Positions 26,966-35,337 of a stretch of 48,003 nucleotides of DNA are shown piece by piece. Numbering within the stretch: position 1 is the stretch's first letter; each line of letters starts with the position of its first letter. The translations under genes were made by a program, and so were the position numbers. The DNA is from an uncultured Rubritalea sp. Lineage in GTDB: Bacteria > Verrucomicrobiota > Verrucomicrobiia > Verrucomicrobiales > Akkermansiaceae. The stretch lies in NCBI GenBank assembly GCA_937132085.1, contig CAKZNV010000048.1, positions 1 through 48,003 on the forward strand, read 5' to 3'. The notes under the pieces are model-generated. The model did not search any database and was not told the DNA's origin. It saw only the letters and a program-made list of their open reading frames with translations.

Positions 26966-27994
26966 ATGGAAACAGCCACTATACCTACAAGTCCGACCAA
27001 CAACTCTAGCCTCCCGGCAGACGACGTTGCAGCAATCGATGCCCTAGGAGCATCATATAAAGCATTCAAAGAAGAGATCGCTAAGGTCATCATCGGTCAG
27101 GAAGATGTGGTAGAACAGCTCGCTGTTGCACTTTTCGCTAAAGGTCACGCTCTCCTCATGGGTGTGCCAGGACTAGCTAAGACTCTTCTCGTTTCTTCAG
27201 TAGCTCAGACTCTAGAGCTGAACTTCAACAGAATTCAGTTCACTCCTGACCTCATGCCATCTGACATCACAGGAACGGACATTATTCAGGAAGATGAGCA
27301 CGGACACAGACAGTTCCAGTTCATCAAGGGTCCAATTTTCTCAAACCTACTACTAGCGGACGAGATTAACCGTGCACCAGCGAAGACTCAGGCAGCGATG
27401 CTCGAGGCGATGCAGGAACGTCACGTGACTGCTCTCGGCCATAAGTATGACCTTAAGCCACCGTTCTTCGTTCTTGCTACTCAGAACCCTGTTGAGCAAG
27501 AAGGAACTTACCCACTCCCAGAAGCACAGCTTGACCGCTTCATGTTCCTCATCAACGTGGACTACCCTACTGCTGCTGAAGAAAAGCGTATCGCTCGTGA
27601 AACAACTGGTGCAGCTAAAAAAGCTCTTAATACAGTTCTAACAGGTGACCAAGTCATCGAATACCAAGACCTCGTGCGCAGAGTGCCAGTTCCAGATCAT
27701 ATCTATGACTATGCTGTAGAGATCGTCCGCAAGACTCGTCCAGATCTCGACACCACACCAGATTGGGTAAAGCAGAATGTAAGCTGGGGCGCAGGTCCTC
27801 GTGCTGTTCAGTATCTTATCCTCGGTGCTAAATCTCGTGCTGCTCTTCACGGTTCTTACATGGCTCGCATGGAAGACATCGAAGCTGTCGCTAAGCCAGT
27901 GCTCGGGCACCGTGTCCTCACTAACTTCGCTGCTGAATCTCAAGGCATGAACTCAAATAAAGTAGTGGATCGCTTGATCCAGGAAATGAGATAA
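26966..27994 (+). CDS. MoxR-family AAA+ ATPase
   Basis: A 342-residue MoxR ATPase. Walker A GVPGLAKT (66-73), Walker B LLLADE (128-133), sensor 1 and the NPVEQEGTYPLPEAQ motif are all present. MoxR ATPases act as chaperones for complex assembly, often with VWA proteins encoded next to them, which is exactly the context here. It is the first gene of a cluster with the DUF58, BatA-type and VWA genes. The start is preceded by an A/C-rich leader without a Shine-Dalgarno site. Confidence 0.93.
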   Translation: METATIPTSPTNNSSLPADDVAAIDALGASYKAFKEEIAKVIIGQEDVVEQLAVALFAKGHALLMGVPGLAKTLLVSSVAQTLELNFNRIQFTPDLMPSDITGTDIIQEDEHGHRQFQFIKGPIFSNLLLADEINRAPAKTQAAMLEAMQERHVTALGHKYDLKPPFFVLATQNPVEQEGTYPLPEAQLDRFMFLINVDYPTAAEEKRIARETTGAAKKALNTVLTGDQVIEYQDLVRRVPVPDHIYDYAVEIVRKTRPDLDTTPDWVKQNVSWGAGPRAVQYLILGAKSRAALHGSYMARMEDIEAVAKPVLGHRVLTNFAAESQGMNSNKVVDRLIQEMR

Positions 27995-28006
27995 CTTTTG
28001 ATCTAA

Positions 28007-28035
28007 CAGGCTCACTTTCATCAAAGTGAGTCCTG
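28007..28035 (+). other. Intercistronic hairpin between moxR and DUF58
   Basis: CTCACTTT pairs with AAAGTGAG around CATC, and outside it CAGG pairs with CCTG across one unpaired base. No T run follows immediately, so it is more likely to be an mRNA-stability or processing site than a terminator. Confidence 0.55.
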
Positions 28036-28057
28036 TGACTAATCATCTAATTTTTTA

Positions 28058-28954
28058 ATGGATTATTCTTTTTTAGACTATGAGGTCATTGCTCGACTAG
28101 GGGCAATACCGATTGAAGCACGACAGCCGATGCTGGGAAATGCTGCTGGACGCCACCGCTCACCGCTGCGTGGTTCTTCAGTAGAATTCGCCGAGTATCG
28201 TAAATACGTGCAGGGCGATGACACCAGACGACTAGACTGGAAGGCATACGCTCGCTCAGATAGATACTATATTAAAGAATACGAAGCCGACACTAACCTA
28301 CGTGCCTACATGTTTGTGGACACCAGTGGGTCTATGGAATTCAGCTTCGACTCCACTACCAAAGTAGAGTTCGCAAGAAAACTAGCAGCCACCCTCGCCT
28401 ACCTCACCGTAGACCAAGGTGACGCTACTGGACTCTCGCTCTGCAATGAAAAAACACATCTAGAAATACCACCTAGGCGTAAAGCTTCTCACCTGCAGAA
28501 AATTTTCAAATCTCTGAATGACATCAAGCCAAAGGGCGAAACTGGTCTAGTTCAGGGACTGCATGACATCGCTGAGAAAATTGGTTCTCGTGCGATGATC
28601 GTCGTTTTCTCTGATTTCTTCTGCGATATCGATGAACTCACTGATGCTCTTCAGCATCTCAGACATAAAAAACATGACGTGACTCTATTCCACCTCATGG
28701 ATCCACAGGAAATTGATTTCAAATTCGAGCGACCACACCGCTTTGTAGACATGGAAGATAATTCTTCTGTAGTCGCGGAGCCAACTATCATCGCTGACGA
28801 ATACCGTGAGGCAGTGCAAGAGTTCTTAGAAGAAGTGAAAACTTCTGCTCACGATGCCAATGTGGCATACAGACTCATCCGCACGGATGAAAACTACGAA
28901 GATATTCTCTCTGAATTTCTTTTAGACCGCGTCCCAAAAGGAGGTAAAGGGTAA
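28058..28954 (+). CDS. DUF58 protein with VWA-type MIDAS motif
   Basis: A 298-residue protein with the DUF58 signature at the N-terminus (residues 38-75, SVEFAEYRKYVQGDDTRRLDWKAYARS) and a VWA-like domain whose metal-binding motif is DTSGS at 88-92. It is the usual partner of MoxR ATPases. Its stop and the start of the next gene overlap as TAATG (28952-28956), so translation is probably coupled. A strong AGGAGG lies 9 bases before the next start, one of the few Shine-Dalgarno-like sites here. Confidence 0.92.
   Translation: MDYSFLDYEVIARLGAIPIEARQPMLGNAAGRHRSPLRGSSVEFAEYRKYVQGDDTRRLDWKAYARSDRYYIKEYEADTNLRAYMFVDTSGSMEFSFDSTTKVEFARKLAATLAYLTVDQGDATGLSLCNEKTHLEIPPRRKASHLQKIFKSLNDIKPKGETGLVQGLHDIAEKIGSRAMIVVFSDFFCDIDELTDALQHLRHKKHDVTLFHLMDPQEIDFKFERPHRFVDMEDNSSVVAEPTIIADEYREAVQEFLEEVKTSAHDANVAYRLIRTDENYEDILSEFLLDRVPKGGKG
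28939..28944 (+). promoter_or_regulatory. Strong Shine-Dalgarno site for the BatA-type gene
   Basis: AGGAGG lies 9 bases upstream of the ATG at 28954, inside the end of the DUF58 gene. It may help re-initiation at the overlapping TAATG junction, though it also encodes Lys-Gly-Gly residues and may be fortuitous. Other genes in the window lack such a site. Confidence 0.45.
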
Positions 28955-30978
28955 TGTCATTTCTAAACCAACCAATACTCTGGCTGCTATTCGCAGCAGC
29001 ACTCCCGATCATCATCCACCTGCTAAACAGACGTAGGCACCGCACGGTGAAATGGGCAGCCATGTCCTTTATTCTCAAAGCAACGAGAGAATCTAGAGGT
29101 AAGAAGAAGCTCAAACACCTCATCATTCTAACAGCAAGAACACTTGCGCTAGCAGCACTTGTATTTGCGATAGCACAACCATTGATCGGTGGATTCCTCG
29201 GTTGGGGTGCTAGTAAGCTCGATACTGTCGTAGTCGTGCTAGACCGCTCACTTTCTATGGAATCTGAGACTGGCTTAGACGGAATTTCTAAACGTGAAGA
29301 AGCAATTTCACAAATCCAGAGCACACTCAAGGAACTGGGTAATCCTAATTTAATACTAATCGACTCAGCAACTGGTAACATTCAGGAAATCCAAGATCCT
29401 GAAACTCTCAGCATTATCTCAGAAGCAGCTGCATCTGATACTAAAGCAGATATTCCTAGCCTAGTAGACACCGCAGTGAATCACGTCCTAGCCAACAACA
29501 CTGGCAAAACCGAGATCTGGATAGCCTCTGACTTACAAAGCTCAAACTGGCAGTATGATTCATCTCGCTGGGAAATGGTTCAGTCAGGAATCCAAAACAG
29601 CAAGCAGAAGCCGAAAATCAGAGTCTTAGCTCTAACTGCTAAACAAACTGACAACAAATCTATCAGCATCAATGAAGTTAAACGTAGAGGAAACACCATC
29701 CTTCTAGATTTCAACATCTCACGAATTGACGCTACTAAAGAAGCTCTCATCGATGCTAGTATCTTCCTCAATGGTAAAGAATACAAGGTCGATAAGTATT
29801 CACTCAATGGCCAAACCGTCACGCTCCAAGAATCACTAGACCTCAGTAATGAACCAATCTCTGGATTCGGCTACATTTCCATCTCACCAGATGGAAATAA
29901 CCGTGATAACAATGCCTTCTTCGCCTATGGTGAAGCTACTCCTTCAAACACTCTGGTAGTCACAGAAGGCGGAGAGTCTGTCGAATCACTACTAAAAGCA
30001 TCCGCTCTACCAGGCTTTGACCATCAAAGCGCAGACAGCATCGAAGCTCATCAGCTAGACAGCGGAAGACTCCAGAAAACCTCCATGGTCATCTGGCAAG
30101 CTCCACTACCTAGTGACAAAAATGCAACTCTTATCGATCGCTTTATCGAACAAGGTGGATCAGTCATCTTCTTCCCACCGAGCGAAGACTCAGACACCCA
30201 ATTCTTAGGAATCAACTGGGGTGAACTAGAAGCATCACCACGAGGACAGTATTTCATCATCGCAGACTGGAACGAAGAAGAAGGCCCTCAGAGAAATTAC
30301 AATAACGGAGAGACTGTTCCTCTAGAGCAACTTCACTCGATCCAACGCAGAAAGATACAAGGCGACATCTCTCACCTAGCTAGCTGGGACGACAGCTCTA
30401 CATCGATGGGCAGAGTCATCCACGGACAAGGCACTGCTTACTTCATGAGCACGCTCCCAGACAGACGTTGGTCAGACCTAGACACTGGCGGAATCATCGT
30501 CCCTGTATTCCAGAACATGCTCGAAATGGGTAACAAGCGATTTGGCTCATCCTACTTTTCAGAGACTGGTAAAAATTCACCGCTCGCAAATGACGCATCA
30601 GATATCGTGTCAGTCATCGATAACAGTAAAGTCAACGAGCGCTACTCTATCGAAAAAGACGGAGTAAATAGCCAGCCACTCTACTTAGCAGGTGTCAAAC
30701 GCATCGGCGAAAGAATCGTAGCGACTAATCGCCCAGATTCAGAAGACGACTGGTCAGTGATCCAAGAAAAAGACCTCGATACTATCTTCAAAGACACTGA
30801 ATACAGCTTCTTCAGCAACTCTGGTGATGAAAGCGCATCTACAACTGAGCGTATCTGGCAGCTATTCCTTATTGCTGCACTCGCATTCCTCATCATCGAA
30901 GCCCTACTCTGCCTTAACAAGAAACCTAAGGCAAAAAATGACCAAGCCAAAACTCTAAAGAGAGCCAACGCTCAATAG
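28954..30978 (+). CDS. BatA-type membrane protein with VWA domain
   Basis: A 674-residue protein. Residues 1-80 match the BatA N-terminal domain: a membrane helix at 6-22, LLNRRRHRTVKWAAMSF, a second helix at about 56-76, followed by a VWA-like region with MIDAS motif DRSLS at 97-101 and a long periplasmic part. A C-terminal membrane helix (about 645-665) closes the protein. In Bacteroidetes, Bat proteins support aerotolerance and envelope function; here the role is inferred from the context. Its start overlaps the DUF58 stop. Confidence 0.87.
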   Translation: MSFLNQPILWLLFAAALPIIIHLLNRRRHRTVKWAAMSFILKATRESRGKKKLKHLIILTARTLALAALVFAIAQPLIGGFLGWGASKLDTVVVVLDRSLSMESETGLDGISKREEAISQIQSTLKELGNPNLILIDSATGNIQEIQDPETLSIISEAAASDTKADIPSLVDTAVNHVLANNTGKTEIWIASDLQSSNWQYDSSRWEMVQSGIQNSKQKPKIRVLALTAKQTDNKSISINEVKRRGNTILLDFNISRIDATKEALIDASIFLNGKEYKVDKYSLNGQTVTLQESLDLSNEPISGFGYISISPDGNNRDNNAFFAYGEATPSNTLVVTEGGESVESLLKASALPGFDHQSADSIEAHQLDSGRLQKTSMVIWQAPLPSDKNATLIDRFIEQGGSVIFFPPSEDSDTQFLGINWGELEASPRGQYFIIADWNEEEGPQRNYNNGETVPLEQLHSIQRRKIQGDISHLASWDDSSTSMGRVIHGQGTAYFMSTLPDRRWSDLDTGGIIVPVFQNMLEMGNKRFGSSYFSETGKNSPLANDASDIVSVIDNSKVNERYSIEKDGVNSQPLYLAGVKRIGERIVATNRPDSEDDWSVIQEKDLDTIFKDTEYSFFSNSGDESASTTERIWQLFLIAALAFLIIEALLCLNKKPKAKNDQAKTLKRANAQ

Positions 30979-31024
30979 TTTAACTAGTCAACAAGCCCAC
31001 TAACCAATTCATCACACCAACTTC

Positions 31025-33286
31025 ATGTCATTCAGTTTTTCAAATCTTGTATTTTCTCCTAGCACTGGCCTCTTCTACACTGGGGTCATCGCTTTGCTGA
31101 TCATAGGGACACTCTGCTTTATCGCTTGGAGAAGAGCGGGAACGAGACCACTCAGAACTGGACTATTAGAACTCCTTCGTTTCCTCATCGCTACCGTCAT
31201 CGTCCTGATGCTCTGGAAGCCAGAGTGGCGCACCGTCATTCACCCTGAAGACAACCCAGAAATCGCTATTCTCTGGGACGGATCAGGCTCCATGACGACT
31301 CAAGACGTCCAGCTCCCTGCTTGGTTAGATTCAGAAAAATCACTCACCACTAGAGCGGACTACGCTAAGAGACTAGTAGAAGCACCATTCTGGAAACCTC
31401 TTGAAGACAATGGCAATGTGAAACTATTCTTCAGTGACTTCAGCTCCATTCCAGGAGACGTGACACCGGAAGACAAAGCTAAATTAGGCTCCGATCTACG
31501 TAGCCCAATCGAAAAGCTAGTTGAGAACCATGATAACCTCAGAGCAGTCATTTTACTCTCAGACGGTAGCCACAACATCGCTTCAGACAATGACAAGCAG
31601 TCATCCTCACCAACAGCAGCTGCACAGCAACTCCTTCTTAAGAACACCCCCCTCTTCACTGTCCCTATCGGTGCTGAGACCAGTCTTCCTGATCTAGATC
31701 TCATCGACTACTCCGCACCCGACTTCGGGATCGTCGGGGAATTTGTCCAGATCCCCTACTCTATCCAGTCATCACTCGATAAAGATGTCCGCACTACAAT
31801 CACACTAAGAGACGAAGCTGGCGCACCTAAGACAGAAACCATTACTATTCCAGCAAACAAGACCTTCCACAGCTCCATACTATGGCAGCTCAACAAAGAA
31901 GGATCTACTAAACTCACCCTCTCTGTCCCTGTTGCCAGAGGTGAACTGAACGCTAGAAATAATAGCCAATCATTCATCATCGGAGCGAAAAAAGAAGCTA
32001 TTCGTGCTCTAGTTATCGAAACTAAGCCACGTTGGGAGTATCGCTTTATTCGTAACGCCCTCTCTAGAGACCCAGGTGTAAAGGTTGACTGCCTACTCCT
32101 ACACCCAAGCCTAGGTAAAGGTGATGGCCCAGACTACATCCAAGAATTTCCTAACAAGCTAGAAGACCTTCAGAAGTATGATGTTATTTTCTTTGGCGAT
32201 GTAGGAATTGGTAAAGGTCAACTTACCGAAGAACAAACCGATCTACTTGCAGGACTAGTCAAGGAACAAGCCAGTGGAATCGTATTCATCCCTGGGCCAC
32301 AAGGCAACCAAGCCTCTTTGAAAGGAACCAAACTAGAGGAACTCATCCCAGTAATCATCGACCCTAAGCACCCTAAAGGACTCACTGACTCTACCCCATC
32401 ACCACTTAACCTCACTAAGAGCGGTAAGTCATCGCTACTCACTCTCCTCGGTGACAACGAAACTGAAAACCCTAAGATCTGGCGCAATCTACCAGGCTTC
32501 CATTGGTTCGCAGCTGTAGACAAGATCAAAGCAGACGCTACCGTCCTAGCCACTCACTCTAACCGAAAAAACTCATACGGATCAATCCCTCTCCTCGTCA
32601 CTAAGCAGGCAGGTAGCGGAAAGGCACTATTCCTTGGTCACGACTCAGCCTGGAGATGGCGCCGTGGTGTAGAAGATCTCTACCACTTCAGATTCTGGAA
32701 GAACGTCGCTAGATGGATGTCTTACCAGAGAAATATGGCTGCAGGTGAGAGAATCAGACTCTACCGCACACCAGATAGACCTAAGCCAGGTGACACAGTC
32801 ACTCTCAGCGCTAACGCATTTAACGCAAATGGAGTCCCTCTCCGTGACGGAAACGTCGAAATTGAAATCACTGACCCAAATGGAGTCAAATCCACTAAGA
32901 TCATGGAGCGCACCAACGGAACATGGGGAGCATTCACCGGAAGATTCATCATCAAACAACCCGGTGAGTGGAAAATTACTGCCAAAATCGAAGGCGACCC
33001 TGCCGCTAAGTCAGTATCTACTTCAGTTATCTCTATAGGTCAGGAGCTAGAGAAGATCGGTAAGCCTACCAATCCTAACTTATTGAAAGAAATGGCAAAG
33101 ATCACTAAAGGTCAAATGATTCAGCCAGATCAACTCAATAAGATATCCGATATCATCAGCGCTCTACCTATAAAAAAATCGATCGAAACTAGATATCCTA
33201 TCTGGGCTCACATCGCTCTTCTTATTACGCTAATCATACTACTGGCAATGTTCTGGACAGGAAGAAAGCTCAATGGAACATTCTAA
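31025..33286 (+). CDS. VWA/amidotransferase-like membrane protein
   Basis: A 753-residue membrane protein with N-terminal helices (residues 14-34 and about 49-64), a VWA-like region with MIDAS motif DGSGS at 85-89 (ILWDGSGSM), a segment resembling a glutamine-amidotransferase fold (around 340-470; YDVIFFGDVG, SGIVFIPGPQG), beta-rich periplasmic domains, and a C-terminal membrane helix (about 725-745). It resembles the large VWA proteins found beside MoxR/DUF58/BatA in Planctomycetes and Verrucomicrobia. It is the last gene of the cluster. A catalytic Cys of an amidotransferase is not evident. Confidence 0.8.
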   Translation: MSFSFSNLVFSPSTGLFYTGVIALLIIGTLCFIAWRRAGTRPLRTGLLELLRFLIATVIVLMLWKPEWRTVIHPEDNPEIAILWDGSGSMTTQDVQLPAWLDSEKSLTTRADYAKRLVEAPFWKPLEDNGNVKLFFSDFSSIPGDVTPEDKAKLGSDLRSPIEKLVENHDNLRAVILLSDGSHNIASDNDKQSSSPTAAAQQLLLKNTPLFTVPIGAETSLPDLDLIDYSAPDFGIVGEFVQIPYSIQSSLDKDVRTTITLRDEAGAPKTETITIPANKTFHSSILWQLNKEGSTKLTLSVPVARGELNARNNSQSFIIGAKKEAIRALVIETKPRWEYRFIRNALSRDPGVKVDCLLLHPSLGKGDGPDYIQEFPNKLEDLQKYDVIFFGDVGIGKGQLTEEQTDLLAGLVKEQASGIVFIPGPQGNQASLKGTKLEELIPVIIDPKHPKGLTDSTPSPLNLTKSGKSSLLTLLGDNETENPKIWRNLPGFHWFAAVDKIKADATVLATHSNRKNSYGSIPLLVTKQAGSGKALFLGHDSAWRWRRGVEDLYHFRFWKNVARWMSYQRNMAAGERIRLYRTPDRPKPGDTVTLSANAFNANGVPLRDGNVEIEITDPNGVKSTKIMERTNGTWGAFTGRFIIKQPGEWKITAKIEGDPAAKSVSTSVISIGQELEKIGKPTNPNLLKEMAKITKGQMIQPDQLNKISDIISALPIKKSIETRYPIWAHIALLITLIILLAMFWTGRKLNGTF

Positions 33287-33369
33287 GAGAACATAATGTT
33301 TTTATAAAAACACCACTTTTAAGGTAAAATTTTATTGATAACTTTAGATACATAGACTATTAATCGTCC

Positions 33370-34239
33370 ATGATTTTTAAATTAGCATCCCCCCTTTGCT
33401 TGTTTTTATTAACTTTCAACACTCAAGCTATAGTAATCTCGGATTTCACTGCCGAGACTAATGAAAGATTTAAGAATGACGCTACATTTATCGGTAATGG
33501 TATCAATATGTCTGGCATGGGCCGCGACGCTACCGGCAAATGGTTAACACTGATAGCCCCGGACATCTTCATCAGCTCCGACCACGAAGCTCCTAGCGGA
33601 ACTGCGTATTTCTATAGTGATAACAACATCACTACCACAGCAGAGCAGAGAACTATCATGGGAGGTCAACAAATAGCAAATAGTGACCTCTATGTAGGAT
33701 ATCTTAACGCACCTGTGTCCCCCAATATTAGCCACTATAACTTTTCCACTTCGCTGACAGGCCTAACTACCAGCACGGTGACCTACATGACTGGACAAGC
33801 TGGTTCAACAAACCCCACCCCAGATAGTAACTTCCCCAATACACAGAACATGTTAGTAGGACAAAACATCCTAGATGCCTATATACCCTCATCAACGTCC
33901 TTCGGGAGAACGGGTGCAACATTATCATTAGGCAGACACGAAAAAGGCGGCCCCAAGTATCAAGACTACGAAGCCTTTTTCCACGGCGGAGACTCAGGAT
34001 CACCTCTCTTTACATACGACCTAGCAAATGGAGTCACCCTGCTTGGAACGGCTTGGTATACAAGCACTGTTTTCCAAGACAAATCCTACCCCGCTTCCGT
34101 ATATACCTATACAGGAGCATATACTAAAGAACTTACAGACTATGTTACACTAAATAGCCAATCTCAAGTTCCTGAACCATCTGCGACCTTGCTACTCATG
34201 CTATCTTCTGGGCTATTTATGATACGCCGACACAGATAA
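33370..34239 (+). CDS. PEP-CTERM-anchored trypsin-like serine protease
   Basis: A 289-residue exported protein. A signal peptide (residues 3-19, cleavage near TQA) is followed by a trypsin-like fold: ...LTLIAPDIFISSDHE supplies a candidate His, NSDLYVGYLNAP a candidate Asp, and HGGDSGSPLF the catalytic Ser (GDSG). The C-terminus is a PEP-CTERM sorting signal, VPEPS, then a hydrophobic segment and a short Arg-rich end (MIRRHR), predicted to be cut by an exosortase. The triad is inferred from short motifs, so the protease call is less certain than the sorting signal. Confidence 0.78.
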   Translation: MIFKLASPLCLFLLTFNTQAIVISDFTAETNERFKNDATFIGNGINMSGMGRDATGKWLTLIAPDIFISSDHEAPSGTAYFYSDNNITTTAEQRTIMGGQQIANSDLYVGYLNAPVSPNISHYNFSTSLTGLTTSTVTYMTGQAGSTNPTPDSNFPNTQNMLVGQNILDAYIPSSTSFGRTGATLSLGRHEKGGPKYQDYEAFFHGGDSGSPLFTYDLANGVTLLGTAWYTSTVFQDKSYPASVYTYTGAYTKELTDYVTLNSQSQVPEPSATLLLMLSSGLFMIRRHR

Positions 34240-34346
34240 TCCATAACATATTTAGTGTAACTAATTAGAAGCCAATAATTTAACTTTAGTTAAATTTTAA
34301 AAAGTCCTAACTAACTCTAAAAAAACAGCTTAAAAGTTTAAAAAAG

Positions 34347-34374
34347 TTGACTAACATAAAAAATTTAGTATACA
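34347..34374 (+). promoter_or_regulatory. Likely sigma70-type promoter of the second PEP-CTERM gene
   Basis: TTGACT at 34347-34352 and TATACA at 34369-34374 are separated by 16 bases in an AT-rich region, about 68 bases before the ATG at 34443. Confidence 0.6.
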
Positions 34375-34442
34375 TATATCAATGCTACTGAACATTAATA
34401 ATCAGTAGATAACTCCCACCCCTCACCCCTAACAACAAAGAA

Positions 34443-35254
34443 ATGAAAAACATACTACTAACATCCCTAACAGTAGCTTCCCTAGCTACTTTTGCGAATG
34501 CGCAAATAACCCCATCCCAGACAACTGTCGACAATGGAGACGGAACAGCAACTACAACTACAATTGATTGTTTCAAATTTGACGTAACTAGCGGAAGCCC
34601 TACAGGAACAGCTATTACAATGGTTCTAACTTCACATTCACAGGTGCGCTAAGTGGCGGAACTTACCTTGCTGATATTGATCCATTCTCAATTACTTCTC
34701 AGGTGTTTAGTTCATCTGGTTCTACTACTGCCACTATTTCAGCTGGTGTTGTTACCTTCACTGGTAACGTAGGATTCATCGATGATCTTAGCTCAGCTAC
34801 TGGTCTACCAAATGAGAAGAACATTGATTGTCGTGTTCTCGACTTCTCTTACACTAAATGCACAGTGGTAGATGAAGGCTCTACACTATTTGCATCTATT
34901 AAAGCAGTTACTGATTCTAAAGCTACTGCTTATTACGGTGTTGTAGGAGATACTAGAAACTCAAAGAGCTTTGTTGAGGTGTTCAAGCAAAATAGAGAAA
35001 CAGGAGATTACGAATACGACTCATCAGCAGTAGAAACAGCTGAAGGCAGAGAAGCTACACTCTGGTTTGTCGACGAAAAAGACAAAACAGCTAAGGCTTT
35101 TGACTCTAACGCTATCGCTACTGGAACTAAAACTGTCCTCAAAGACTTTACAGCATGTGTAGAGTGTAGAGAAGTTAATCAGGTTCCTGAGCCTTCTTCT
35201 ACTTTACTTGTAGGTCTTGCTGGACTCGCTGGTCTTATCAGACGTAAGCGATAG
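34443..35254 (+). pseudogene. PEP-CTERM protein gene broken by a frameshift
   Basis: The signal peptide and N-terminus (from 34443) and the C-terminus (ending 35254 in VPEPSSTLLVGLAGLAGL then RRKR) are in different frames. The first frame ends at 34652; the second frame is open and protein-like from about 34600. Inserting one T near 34613 (GCTATTAC to GCTTATTAC) joins them into a continuous 270-residue protein, with the junction reading GTAYYNGSNFTFTGALSGG. It is therefore a real PEP-CTERM surface or exported protein gene that has lost a base, or a sequencing or assembly error. Internal Cys residues (KCTVV, TACVEC) are present. A promoter lies upstream and a strong terminator downstream. Confidence 0.8.
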
Positions 35255-35285
35255 TCTAACGAACTACATAGTTTAATAATAATTT

Positions 35286-35318
35286 AACCTTACCTCTTCA
35301 TTGAGGTAAGGTTTTTTT
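35286..35318 (+). terminator. Intrinsic terminator after the PEP-CTERM pseudogene
   Basis: A perfect 11-bp stem (AACCTTACCTC/GAGGTAAGGTT) with a 6-base loop, followed by a run of T, between the converging PEP-CTERM gene and recQ. Confidence 0.93.
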
Positions 35319-35337
35319 GTGCTCTAAAATAACGTCC

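Noticed and set aside
34600-34650. Programmed -1 frameshift in the second PEP-CTERM gene
   Set aside because: No X-XXY-YYZ slippery heptamer is seen, and a single missing T gives a better explanation.
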